Below are positions 7,969-16,402 of a stretch of 64,000 bases of DNA, one piece after another. The stretch is from JABSSA01 sp039975755 (GTDB taxonomy: Bacteria > Pseudomonadota > Alphaproteobacteria > Rhodobacterales > Rhodobacteraceae), in assembly GCA_039975755.1 (NCBI GenBank), contig JBDWGM010000125.1, positions 34,851-98,850 on the forward strand. The letters run 5' to 3'. A program made the position numbers and the translations under genes. The notes below the pieces were generated by a model. The model was not told where the DNA came from, did no database searches, and saw only the letters and a program-made list of their open reading frames with translations. The stretch's first letter is position 1. Each line of letters opens with the position of its first letter.

Positions 7969-9267
7969 ATGGCTTGCTTCTTTAGGGCGTTCAGCGGCCT
8001 CTGCACATGTCTTGTTGCAGGGACTATGGCTGCGGCGGCTGAGAATCGGATTGATCAAATCAGGCCAGATGCGCCTGAGCTTGCCGCGTATGGCGATCAT
8101 CTGGTTGGCATCCAAACTTTGACATTCACCCATACCGACCAAATTGACATTCTCAATGTCACCGAAGACGATCAACCGATTTATGATCGTTCTTTAACGG
8201 TCGAAGTTTGGTACCCCGCAATTGACGGCACGTCCCCTGGGGGAACATACACAACTCTTCTGCGCGATGGTCAAACCGAAGTCACCTTGGCCGGTCAAGC
8301 CGTACGCGACGCGACGCCAACCAGTGACGCCCAGTTTCCATTGATTTTGATCAGTCACGGATATCCGGGCAACCGGATGCTGTTGAGCCATTTGGCCGAA
8401 AATTTGGCCAGCAAAGGTTACGTCGTCGCATCTATCGATCACACTGACAGTTTGTACAGCGACCGCGCTGCATTTGGATCGACACTGTACAACCGCCCAA
8501 TCGATCAGGCCTTTGTTTTGCAAAGCATGTCGGAATTGAACAGCCCAATCGGCGCAATCACAAACGCAGATGTCACAGGCATCATCGGTTACTCCATGGG
8601 TGGCTACGGGTCTGTCATCTTTGGTGGCGCCGGCGTCACGCAAGAATCGACGGAATTTGCCTGGGGAACACCGGCCGGTTTGCTGGAACGTCATTTGGCC
8701 GGGTCCGAAACCCATGAGGCTCTGATTGATCCCCGCGTCAAAGCGATCGTTTCCATCGGACCATGGGGCAAAAATGTCGGATTTTGGGATCCAGAAGGCA
8801 TGGCGGGACTGCGCAAACCAACTTTGTTCATGGCAGGCAGCGTCGATGACGTATCTGTTTACGAAGCGATCCGCAGCATGTTCACGGAATCTGTCCGCAT
8901 TGATCGTCACTTGCTGACTTTCGAAAATGCCAACCACAATGCAGCAGCACCGATGCCTGCCCCCCATGAAAGCTGGGAACCCGTAGAAACGCTCGATTTT
9001 GCACCGTTCGAACATTACGCCGACGCGGTTTGGGATACGAACCGCATGAACAATATCGCCCAGCATTTTTCGACGGCATTTTTTGATCTTCACTTAAAAA
9101 ACCAAAACTCTATGGCGGACTATTTGGATTTGGTTCCGGATTCAGCTGATGGTGTGGTTTCATTGGATGACAGCGGGAAGCCAACCGAAGAGCACAGTTA
9201 TTGGAAAGGGTTTGCGCCCCGCACCGCTATGGGTTTGGTGTTTGAAACCCGTCGCGCCGGGGAATGA
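7969..9267 (+). CDS. Exported alpha/beta hydrolase (dienelactone hydrolase / PAF-acetylhydrolase type)
   Basis: Protein of 432 residues. I chose ATG 7969 because GGGAGAG lies just upstream and the product then opens with a signal peptide (to about residue 23), although the frame is open back to 7918. The alpha/beta-hydrolase fold shows in LILISHGYPGNR (oxyanion region) and GYSMGGYG, whose serine (about residue 209) is the nucleophile. FMAGSVDDVS and FENANHNAA supply likely acid and histidine positions. Large exported hydrolases of this kind act on esters or lactones; the real substrate is unknown. Its stop overlaps the start of the next hydrolase by 4 bases. Confidence 0.8.
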   Translation: MACFFRAFSGLCTCLVAGTMAAAAENRIDQIRPDAPELAAYGDHLVGIQTLTFTHTDQIDILNVTEDDQPIYDRSLTVEVWYPAIDGTSPGGTYTTLLRDGQTEVTLAGQAVRDATPTSDAQFPLILISHGYPGNRMLLSHLAENLASKGYVVASIDHTDSLYSDRAAFGSTLYNRPIDQAFVLQSMSELNSPIGAITNADVTGIIGYSMGGYGSVIFGGAGVTQESTEFAWGTPAGLLERHLAGSETHEALIDPRVKAIVSIGPWGKNVGFWDPEGMAGLRKPTLFMAGSVDDVSVYEAIRSMFTESVRIDRHLLTFENANHNAAAPMPAPHESWEPVETLDFAPFEHYADAVWDTNRMNNIAQHFSTAFFDLHLKNQNSMADYLDLVPDSADGVVSLDDSGKPTEEHSYWKGFAPRTAMGLVFETRRAGE

Positions 9268-10136
9268 CGCCGCAGACTGAATTTGTATCAATCGATGGGC
9301 AAAATTTCTTTGTGCGTCGATGGGGCGACCCTTCCAATCCACCTTTGCTGTGTTTGCACGGCTTTCCGGAATTTGGCGGAGCTTGGTCAGATATAGCACC
9401 ATACTTGGCGTCGCATTTTTACGTCATCGCACCAGATCAACGTGGGTTCGGCCAAAGCTGGTCCCCCCAAGACGTTAATGCCTACAAAACATCAAAACTG
9501 GTGGCCGACATGGCCCAGTTGATCGACGCGAGGGCCCCCGTCACGATTTTCGGTCACGATTGGGGGGCCGCAGTTGCCTATGGTCTCGCAATGTTCAGGC
9601 CGGATCTTGTGTCGAATTTGATTATCGCCAACGGGGTCCATCCTGTGCCATTTCAACGCGCACTGATTGCGGGCGGTGAGCAGACGGCAGCATCACAATA
9701 TATCCGCTGGTTGCGCACAGAGGGATCGGAAGAGGTGTTGGCGAAAAATGACTTTGAACGCCTGTTTTCATTGTTCTCAGCCCACATGGATTTTTCCTGG
9801 TTAACCGAAGAACATGCAATCGCTTACAAAACCGAATGGTCGAGACCAGGACGATTGCGTGGAATGGTCAATTGGTACCGCGCTTCGCCCTTGATTGTCC
9901 CACCCATTGGCAAAACGATGCGAATGCCTGATCTTCCCCTTGACCGATTGATGGTGAACTGCCCGCATTTTTTGATTTGGGGCGAACAAGACACAGCTTT
10001 GCTGCCGGAAGCGACACACAACCTTGAGGAATTCGCCCCCCTACTTACGCGAGTAAACGTAACCACTGCAGATCATTGGATATTACATCAACACCCCCAA
10101 GACATCGCAAAGCAAGTCATCGACTTTTGCAGATGA
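9264..10136 (+). CDS. Alpha/beta hydrolase of the epoxide hydrolase / haloalkane dehalogenase type
   Basis: Protein of 290 residues, no signal peptide. HGFPEFGGAW forms the oxyanion motif. The nucleophile elbow is GHDWGAA, so the nucleophile is aspartate (D99) rather than serine. This is the hallmark of epoxide hydrolases and haloalkane or fluoroacetate dehalogenases. WGEQDTALLP and DHWILHQHP carry the later acid and histidine. Known members hydrolyse epoxides or carbon-halogen bonds through an ester intermediate; which one applies here cannot be told. ATGA overlap with the preceding hydrolase shows coupling. Confidence 0.85.
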   Translation: MTPQTEFVSIDGQNFFVRRWGDPSNPPLLCLHGFPEFGGAWSDIAPYLASHFYVIAPDQRGFGQSWSPQDVNAYKTSKLVADMAQLIDARAPVTIFGHDWGAAVAYGLAMFRPDLVSNLIIANGVHPVPFQRALIAGGEQTAASQYIRWLRTEGSEEVLAKNDFERLFSLFSAHMDFSWLTEEHAIAYKTEWSRPGRLRGMVNWYRASPLIVPPIGKTMRMPDLPLDRLMVNCPHFLIWGEQDTALLPEATHNLEEFAPLLTRVNVTTADHWILHQHPQDIAKQVIDFCR

Positions 10137-10539
10137 TTCGGGTCCCTCCACACATCATCTCCCTTGAGGTTGTAAGTTATTCTCGCGGGGATAGCATTTT
10201 TCTATTTCGGACTTTACCAACGAGTAAAAAATTTAGCTGGCAAGATTCCGCCGCACATATTTGATTTATTGTGGAAAAAGCCCCGAGCGCCAAGTCAGTG
10301 AGACAGATTTCCGACATGATCTCGACGCATTTTCGTGACTTTTCCGCCTTTCGGACGTAAAACCTAAGCATAAACCGAATGCCGCATCTCAGGTGTGAGT
10401 GGTGCACAAGGACAAACGATTAGAGCTAGCTATTTAAGCAGCCGCTGCAATCTTCGCTTAATAGAAGCGTTTACGATTGCAGCGGCGTCTTACCTTTTAA
10501 GGGGCCGAAATCCGGCCTTACGACGTGCCGCCAATACGT
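10137..10539. other. Intergenic region without a supported gene
   Basis: About 400 bases between convergent genes. No frame looks coding. The left part is rather AT-rich. The right part holds a strong compound hairpin (annotated separately) and a smaller G/C stem around 10502-10518. Confidence 0.6.
10435..10492. repeat. Long nested inverted repeat / structured element
   Basis: GCCGCTGCAATC (10441-10452) is a perfect inverted repeat of 10475-10486. Outside it, TAAG (10435-10438) pairs with CTTA (10489-10492) across a two-base internal loop. Inside it, CGCTT (10455-10459) pairs with AAGCG (10465-10469) around a 5-base loop. The result is a 58-nt compound hairpin with no strong T-run next to the main stem. 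It lies between convergent transcription units, so it may terminate or stabilise transcripts, but it is more elaborate than an ordinary terminator. Confidence 0.6.
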
Positions 10540-11772
10540 CTATTTTCTCTGGGCAGGTGCGCCCCCTTCAAAAGCGTTTCCATCCACATAGTCACATGGA
10601 TCTTCCTGCATCTCGAGATGTAGCTGCGATCCCGAATAGGGATGTTGGCGGGCCAATTCTTCGTCGACTTCAATTCCAAGGCCTGGAGCGTCAGACAATC
10701 GAACGAACCCGCTTTCTGCCCGGATGGAGCCTTTGATCAATTGATCATGAAACGGCGTCTCAATTGTTTCGCAAATCAAGAGGTTCGGAATAGATGTTGC
10801 CAGATGTAAATTCGCGGCCCATTCAATCGGTCCCGCGTAAAGATGTGGCGCCATCTGTGCGTTGTACACCTCTGCCATGGCAGCAACCTTTTTCGTCTCC
10901 CAAATACCTCCCGCGCGTCCCAGCGCCGGTTGCAAGATTGTTGCAGCCCCCTCACGCAGTACCGGGGCAAATTCCGCCTTGGTTGTTAGACGTTCGCCCG
11001 TGGCGATGGGTATGCGCACAGATCGCGCCACTTGCGCCATCTGCGCCACGTTATCCGGGGGAATGGGTTCTTCGAACCACAGTGGGCTATAGGGTTCCAG
11101 CGCTTGTCCCATGCGGATTGCACCGGCAGTCGTGAATTGCCCATGGGTGCCAAACAACAAGTCAGCGCGGTCGCCCACAGCATCACGAATAGCTTTACAG
11201 AACGCGACAGATGTCGAAATGTCCCGCATCCCCGGCATATGCCCGCCACGCAACGTATACGGCCCAGCAGGGTCAAATTTAACAGCTGTATATCCGCGAG
11301 ACACGCAATCTTGGGCCGCTTCAGCCGCCATTTCCGGGCTGGTCCAAAAGTCATCCAAACTGTGATGTGCCAATGGGTACAAATAGGTGTAAAGGCGGAT
11401 GCGATCATTCATACGCCCCCCCAACAAGGCAAAGACAGGTCTTTCGCGGGCTTTGCCGAGAATATCCCAGCATGCAATTTCCAGTCCGGAAAAGGCCCCG
11501 ATGACGGTCAAATCAGGGCGCTGGGTAAATCCACTGGAATAGGCGCGGCGAAACATCATTTCGATATTTTCTGGGTTCTCGCCTTTCATGTGCCGGTCAA
11601 ACACATCTTTGATGACATGCGTCATCGCTACAGGGCCAATGGACGACGCATAGCATTCGCCCCACCCGATTAGCCCTGTGTCAGTCGTCACCTTGACCAA
11701 AATCCAATAACGCCCGCCCCAACCGGGTGCAGGGGGTGCCGTGACGATGACATCCAGATCAGCAAGCTTCAT
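10540..11772 (-). CDS. Enolase-superfamily (mandelate racemase/muconate lactonising type) enzyme with unusual active site
   Basis: Protein of 410 residues, usual length for the MR/galactonate dehydratase-like branch. The N-terminal capping domain runs to about residue 120, followed by the barrel. Visible catalytic positions: K165 in AVKFD, H210 in GTHGQ, E234/E235 in WFEEP, E260 in ATGER, H310 in APHLYAG. Two positions that are acidic in well-studied relatives are not acidic here: residue 208 (usually the first metal-binding Asp, two before the His) is Gly, and residue 283 (the Asp after QP that partners the His) is Ala. An acid-sugar dehydratase role is the family default but uncertain. It follows the alcohol dehydrogenase by 47 bases and is the last gene of the long minus-strand run. 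Confidence 0.8.
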   Translation of the reverse strand: MKLADLDVIVTAPPAPGWGGRYWILVKVTTDTGLIGWGECYASSIGPVAMTHVIKDVFDRHMKGENPENIEMMFRRAYSSGFTQRPDLTVIGAFSGLEIACWDILGKARERPVFALLGGRMNDRIRLYTYLYPLAHHSLDDFWTSPEMAAEAAQDCVSRGYTAVKFDPAGPYTLRGGHMPGMRDISTSVAFCKAIRDAVGDRADLLFGTHGQFTTAGAIRMGQALEPYSPLWFEEPIPPDNVAQMAQVARSVRIPIATGERLTTKAEFAPVLREGAATILQPALGRAGGIWETKKVAAMAEVYNAQMAPHLYAGPIEWAANLHLATSIPNLLICETIETPFHDQLIKGSIRAESGFVRLSDAPGLGIEVDEELARQHPYSGSQLHLEMQEDPCDYVDGNAFEGGAPAQRK

Positions 11773-11819
11773 GTCCCTATCCCCTTAAGTTTAAGTCCGG
11801 CGCACGACTGCCTATTTGC

Positions 11820-12905
11820 TCAAAAAACGATAACATTCCGACGCGCTTTTCCGGATTTCGTATCAGCAATTGCTTCGTTTATTTGATCAAGCGACCAACG
11901 TCCGGTGATCAGTTCATCCAGTTGCAATCGCCCTTGTTGGTACAAATCAACCATCCAAGGAATATCGCGTTGAATGACGGTGTCGCCCATTTTTGAACCG
12001 ATCATGCTTTGCCCCATAAAGGATTGGACGACAGGTTCATAAGACGCCATAGCCCCGGAATGAGGCATCCCGACCATGATGACTTTTCCACCACCAGAGA
12101 GATATCGCGGGGCATCATCATAAGCCGGAATCGCGCCAACAGTCACAAACACCGCATCCGCGCCTTTACCGCCAAGGGCTTTGAATGCAGCGCGCCACGG
12201 TGACTTTTGCGTGGCCAACACACCATGCGTTGCGCCAAAGGCTTTAGCGTCTTCCAGTTTTTCTTCGGTCATGTCGACCGCAACAATCCGGCGCGCGCCC
12301 GCAATCCGTGCGCCCTGTATTGCGTTCAAGCCAACACCGCCTGCCCCGATGACAACGGCATCTTGCCCCGCGCGAAAGTCAGCCGCGTTCACCACGGCCC
12401 CAACACCAGTGATCACGCCACAGGCAATCAGGGAGGCCGCTTGCATGTTTATGTCACCGGGAACTTTGACGACTTGACGCTGATCCACGACGACTTTTTC
12501 AGCAAACGCCCCGCACGCCATAGCTTGATGTAAGGTGCCCCCATCCTTGGTTGTGATTGGCCCCAAATCGCCATCATATGGGGTTTCACAAATGGTCGGT
12601 TTCCCGCCCGCACAGGACGGACAGGTGCCGCAACTGCGGATCAAAGTCACGATCACACTGTCCCCTTCGGACAGGATTGCGACGCCGGGACCAACGGCTG
12701 TCACACGGCCAGCGGCCTCGTGCCCATAAACCGCCGGCAATGATCCCCCCCATGCACCATCAGCAAAGGATATGTCCGAATGGCACACAGCGACTGCGTC
12801 CAACGTAACTTCGATCTCGCCCATGATAGGCGCTCGCAATTGGATATCCTCGATGACCAGAGGCATCCCAAATTCGTGGCAAACTGCTGCTTTTACAGTT
12901 GGCAT
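11820..12905 (-). CDS. Zinc-dependent alcohol dehydrogenase (class III-like MDR family)
   Basis: Protein of 361 residues. I chose ATG 12905, preceded by GGAGAT, because MPTVKAAVCHEFG is the normal family start, although the frame is open to 13181. Catalytic zinc ligands C41 (AVCHSD) and H62 (GHEAAG) are present. The structural zinc cysteines lie at about 92, 95, 98 and 106, and the Rossmann motif GAGGVGLNAIQ at about 193. It should oxidise alcohols or reduce aldehydes with NAD(H). Placed between an exporter gene and an enolase-superfamily gene, it probably acts in the same catabolic route. Confidence 0.88.
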   Translation of the reverse strand: MPTVKAAVCHEFGMPLVIEDIQLRAPIMGEIEVTLDAVAVCHSDISFADGAWGGSLPAVYGHEAAGRVTAVGPGVAILSEGDSVIVTLIRSCGTCPSCAGGKPTICETPYDGDLGPITTKDGGTLHQAMACGAFAEKVVVDQRQVVKVPGDINMQAASLIACGVITGVGAVVNAADFRAGQDAVVIGAGGVGLNAIQGARIAGARRIVAVDMTEEKLEDAKAFGATHGVLATQKSPWRAAFKALGGKGADAVFVTVGAIPAYDDAPRYLSGGGKVIMVGMPHSGAMASYEPVVQSFMGQSMIGSKMGDTVIQRDIPWMVDLYQQGRLQLDELITGRWSLDQINEAIADTKSGKARRNVIVF

Positions 12906-13002
12906 TGTACCATCTCCGATCTTTCGGTGTTCGTATCCTTGAAAAGATCGTGGGGGTATATTTGTTGCGCTGCAAGTCTGAAACCGACCCCAAGGGAATG
13001 GG

Positions 13003-14274
13003 TCAGGTCGCGTTGGATCGATGCACGCGAATAAATAACAGCAATCCAACCCCCACCAGAAACGCAGACAAGATGTAAGGCGCGCCGGGAAAATAGGGCA
13101 GCGCAACGTTGATTGTTGCAGCTGAAGATGCTTCTTTTTGCGCGAACATAGCAAAGATGAATGGGTAAACGGCATACCCAAAAATGGCCGCGAGCGAACT
13201 GACCGACGTCAGAGCGCCTTGTAACTCACCTTGTTGATCATCGCGTACTGCCTGCGACATCAATCCCGTCAATGCAGGTGAGATCACTGCGGCAATGGCC
13301 GCCACAGGTGTCAGGATCAATGCAACCGTTCCAGATGTGACAGTGGCCAAAACCAGAAACACGACCAGGTCAAACGCATGGCCGTAAATCACCGTTCCAC
13401 GATCTCCGAGCCATTTTAGGACGTAACGAATTAATCCGCCCTGCACGACGGCCATCATGATACCGAACAACGCGAGGCTTAACCCAATTGTCGATGGCGA
13501 CCATCCCAAACGCTCTTGCCCCCAAAAGCTCCAGATCGCGGGATAAACCATGAAAGCGAGTTGATAGATGAAATAGACCGCAATCAGGCCACCAACTGTC
13601 GGCATGGCGCGAAAGACCCGCAAACTGCCCAAGGGGTTCGCGCGGGACAATGAAAAGGGGCGGCGCAAACGATCAGTCACCGTTTCTTGCAACACGAACC
13701 ATCCCAGCAACGCATTTAACGCAGCCAGAACAGCCGCTGCATAAAACGGTGCGCGGGTGCCCAATTCACCAAGCAAACCACCAACCAGCGGCCCAAGTAC
13801 AAACCCCATGCCAAATGCCGCACCAATCAGGCCAAAGTTCCTGGCTTTGTCTTCTGGGGCTGAAATATCCGCCATATAGGCGCTGGCCGTTGATTGGGTC
13901 GCAGCGGTTATGCCCCCGACAACGCGCCCAAACAACAGCAACCAGATTGATCCCGCAACGGCCATGACCAGATAATCAATCGCCATAATGGCCGTCGAAA
14001 TAAGCAAAACAGGCCGCCGTCCATATCGGTCGGACAATCCACCAAGGACCGGAGCAAAAAGAAACTGCATAACGGCAAACGTTGTCGACAAAACGCCACC
14101 CCAAAGGGCTGCATTGGCGATCCCTGCCCCTTGGACCTCTTGCAGTAAGTCCGGCATCACCGGGATGATCAAACCGATCCCCATCGCGTCGATCATCACT
14201 GTCACAAGTATAAAGATCAGAGAAAGTCGGTTGGTCGCACTGGCCGCTTTCCCCTGAGATACCTCTTTGGTCAT
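13003..14274 (-). CDS. TetA-like MFS transporter (TCR/Tet family)
   Basis: Protein of 423 residues with twelve predicted membrane segments. The first loop holds the MFS motif A (GGLSDRYGRRPVLL) and the N-terminal half resembles TetA/TCR exporters (DAMGIGLIIPVMPDLL, FGRVVGGITAATQ). Such proteins exchange H+ for drugs, but close relatives of unknown substrate are common. The start ATG overlaps the pcaB-like stop by 4 bases, so it belongs to that operon and may move a pathway substrate or intermediate. Resistance to tetracycline should not be assumed. Confidence 0.85.
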   Translation of the reverse strand: MTKEVSQGKAASATNRLSLIFILVTVMIDAMGIGLIIPVMPDLLQEVQGAGIANAALWGGVLSTTFAVMQFLFAPVLGGLSDRYGRRPVLLISTAIMAIDYLVMAVAGSIWLLLFGRVVGGITAATQSTASAYMADISAPEDKARNFGLIGAAFGMGFVLGPLVGGLLGELGTRAPFYAAAVLAALNALLGWFVLQETVTDRLRRPFSLSRANPLGSLRVFRAMPTVGGLIAVYFIYQLAFMVYPAIWSFWGQERLGWSPSTIGLSLALFGIMMAVVQGGLIRYVLKWLGDRGTVIYGHAFDLVVFLVLATVTSGTVALILTPVAAIAAVISPALTGLMSQAVRDDQQGELQGALTSVSSLAAIFGYAVYPFIFAMFAQKEASSAATINVALPYFPGAPYILSAFLVGVGLLLFIRVHRSNAT

Positions 14275-15599
14275 GACATCCGGTGAACCCGTTGGACAAA
14301 ATTCCGCGCATCTTGCGGCGCCGTCCCCACATGGTTCACCGGGTCAAAGACATCATCGGACAGGGCCGGAAATTCCGACTGAGCCACCGATTTCAATGTT
14401 CCGCCTTGATCAGAAACCTTTGCGATGATCGCTTTGGTCGCAGCCTGCGCATCCGGCCGCGACATATGTTCTGCCAATGCAAAGCTTAACGCTTCGGCCT
14501 GTGCCAGCCCCGTCCCACCCGTCAAAGCCGCCAGCATCCGACCCTCGTTCGGCTCCAAAGTCTCGATTGTTTTCCGAGCCGTTTCCAAGGCAGAGGACAC
14601 AGACAAAACAATTTGTGGCAAAACAGCCCATTCAATCATCCACGCTGCGCCATCGCGCTGATGTTCCTGACTGGCCCCTGCATGCAGACTGGACAATCCA
14701 CCAGACGCGTACCCGTGAAGCGCGATCAAAGCGGCCGGTCCCACGGGATTTTGTTTCTGTGGCATTGTTGAGGAGGAACCTGCACCACCCAGTTGGATTT
14801 CGGCGGCTTCTGTGACAGCCAACGCGGACAGGCTTTTGCCCAGTCCGGCCAAGATTGCCGACACCCGAACATGCCAGGAAGCAATCCCAAGGATGGGGCT
14901 GCGGTCGGTATGCCAACTGCGCATGGGATCAATTAGCCCTAAGGCCTCGGCCAACGCGGCACGGGTTTCTGCGGCTTTAGGACCCAACGCTGACCCTGTC
15001 CCACTTGCACCGCTAAGACTGATCCATAGGCTGGTGTTTCTGAGGTTTTCCAATGCGTTCAAGGCATCCACAAGCGGATTGCCCCATTGCGCCATGACAC
15101 CACCCCATGTCGTTGGGGTGGCGTGTTGTCCCCATGTTCGCGCCACCATCGGCGTCGCGCTGTGACGGTCAGCAATCGCTACCATTTTGGACAGGATCGA
15201 CTTGATGGTCGTTTCGTTCTGCCCCAGTACCTGACGCAATCGTAACATCAATGCGGTGTCTATGATATCTTGCGATGTCGCCCCCCAATGGATGTATTGC
15301 GCATGTTCCGGCGCTTGCATCTCACCTCGAAACCCAGCCACCAATCCGGGGATGACGACACCATTCTGGCGCGTGGCCTCGCGCAGATCTGCCGGATCAA
15401 GTTGGATCTCAAGGCTGGCGCGGTGGATGGCCTTTGCCGAAATTTCCGGGATCACCCCTAACGCGCCCTGCACTTTGGCCAAGGCCCCTTCCGTCAAAAG
15501 CAATGCGCGTATTTCGGCACTGTCGCTGAACAATCGTCCAACCTCGCCTGTGTCGAACAATCCACCCAGATAAGAAGACCCAAAAATCGACGCAGCCAT
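14271..15599 (-). CDS. pcaB: 3-carboxy-cis,cis-muconate cycloisomerase (PcaB-like)
   Basis: Protein of 442 residues of the fumarase/aspartase superfamily. The family signature GSSSTMPQKQNP is at 274-285, and IHWGATSQDIIDT at 103-115 contains the conserved first and second regions typical of PcaB. The enzyme cycloisomerises 3-carboxy-cis,cis-muconate to 4-carboxymuconolactone in the protocatechuate branch of the beta-ketoadipate pathway. It begins three bases after the pcaD-like gene and overlaps the MFS gene by 4 bases. The ring-cleaving pcaGH, pcaC and pcaIJ are not in this window. The alternative, an adenylosuccinate-lyase-like enzyme, fits the motifs less well. Confidence 0.85.
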   Translation of the reverse strand: MAASIFGSSYLGGLFDTGEVGRLFSDSAEIRALLLTEGALAKVQGALGVIPEISAKAIHRASLEIQLDPADLREATRQNGVVIPGLVAGFRGEMQAPEHAQYIHWGATSQDIIDTALMLRLRQVLGQNETTIKSILSKMVAIADRHSATPMVARTWGQHATPTTWGGVMAQWGNPLVDALNALENLRNTSLWISLSGASGTGSALGPKAAETRAALAEALGLIDPMRSWHTDRSPILGIASWHVRVSAILAGLGKSLSALAVTEAAEIQLGGAGSSSTMPQKQNPVGPAALIALHGYASGGLSSLHAGASQEHQRDGAAWMIEWAVLPQIVLSVSSALETARKTIETLEPNEGRMLAALTGGTGLAQAEALSFALAEHMSRPDAQAATKAIIAKVSDQGGTLKSVAQSEFPALSDDVFDPVNHVGTAPQDARNFVQRVHRMS

Positions 15600-15602
15600 A
15601 AG

Positions 15603-16391
15603 TCAGATATGTCCCGTTTCATGCATGAAATCAGTTATGATTTGGGCAAACTCTTCAGGTTTCTCAACGCAAGGTAAATGGCCGGCTCCTCGGATCAACT
15701 GGAACCGACTGCCCCGGACAAGATCGACCGTTTCGCGAACGAGATCAGGCGGGGTTGACCCATCTTCGCTGCCCGCAATCCCGAGAACGGGCAAACGCAG
15801 CCCAGATGTAGACGAAAAGAAATCCGTGCCCGAAATGGCCGCACTGCATCCCATATATCCCTCATCAGGCTGACGCACCAACATGTTGCGCCACAGTTCG
15901 ATATCAGGCCCTTCACGAAATGCACTGGCAAACCAACGTTCTAGAATTGACGTTTCAAGCGCCCTGATCCCGCCTTTGCGCACCCCCTTAATGCGATCGT
16001 TCCACATGTCGGTCGTGCCAATTTTAGCACCTGTGTTGGACAAGACCATGGTGCGAATAAGGTCCAACCGTTTGACGGCCAAACCTTGCGCGATCATTCC
16101 ACCAATCGACAACCCGATGAACAATGCATCGTTGAACCCCAGCTGATCCATCAGGGATTCCGCATCCGAAATCAGTGTCCCCATCGAGTACGGTCCAGCA
16201 GGACAAGTCGACAAACCGTGGCCCCGTTTGTCATACCGTAGAATGCGCAATCCCTGCGGCAGCAATGGCATGATCGGATCCCAAAGACGCAGATCGGTGC
16301 CAAGCGAATTCGCAAAAACAACCGGAGCACCACCGTCAGGGCCATCAATGCGATAGTTCAACCGCGCCGTGCCAACATCAGCCATTTTCAT
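15603..16391 (-). CDS. pcaD: 3-oxoadipate enol-lactonase (PcaD-like alpha/beta hydrolase)
   Basis: Protein of 262 residues. VVFANSLGTDLRLWD near residue 25-38, RYDKRGHGLS and the nucleophile elbow GLSIGG with S95 are the typical PcaD pattern. GAGHLPCVEKPEEF near the C-terminus carries the catalytic histidine. It should hydrolyse 3-oxoadipate enol-lactone to 3-oxoadipate. The next gene, pcaB-like, starts three bases on, a conserved pairing that supports the call. Confidence 0.83.
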   Translation of the reverse strand: MKMADVGTARLNYRIDGPDGGAPVVFANSLGTDLRLWDPIMPLLPQGLRILRYDKRGHGLSTCPAGPYSMGTLISDAESLMDQLGFNDALFIGLSIGGMIAQGLAVKRLDLIRTMVLSNTGAKIGTTDMWNDRIKGVRKGGIRALETSILERWFASAFREGPDIELWRNMLVRQPDEGYMGCSAAISGTDFFSSTSGLRLPVLGIAGSEDGSTPPDLVRETVDLVRGSRFQLIRGAGHLPCVEKPEEFAQIITDFMHETGHI

Positions 16392-16402
16392 CGCACTTCT
16401 CC

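Noticed and set aside
8194..9093. A 299-codon open frame on the minus strand
   Set aside because: Antisense to the exported alpha/beta hydrolase; composition rich in Cys, His and Arg as expected of a shadow frame.
7871..10544. A 15-base exact direct repeat (7871-7885 and 10530-10544) flanking the two hydrolase genes
   Set aside because: It could mark a mobile segment, but two or so 15-base matches are expected by chance in 64 kb counting both strands; there is no integrase, and the right copy simply overlaps a gene end.
13003..14274. Tetracycline resistance determinant
   Set aside because: The protein resembles the TetA group in overall family only; its operon context is metabolic, so a resistance role is not supported.
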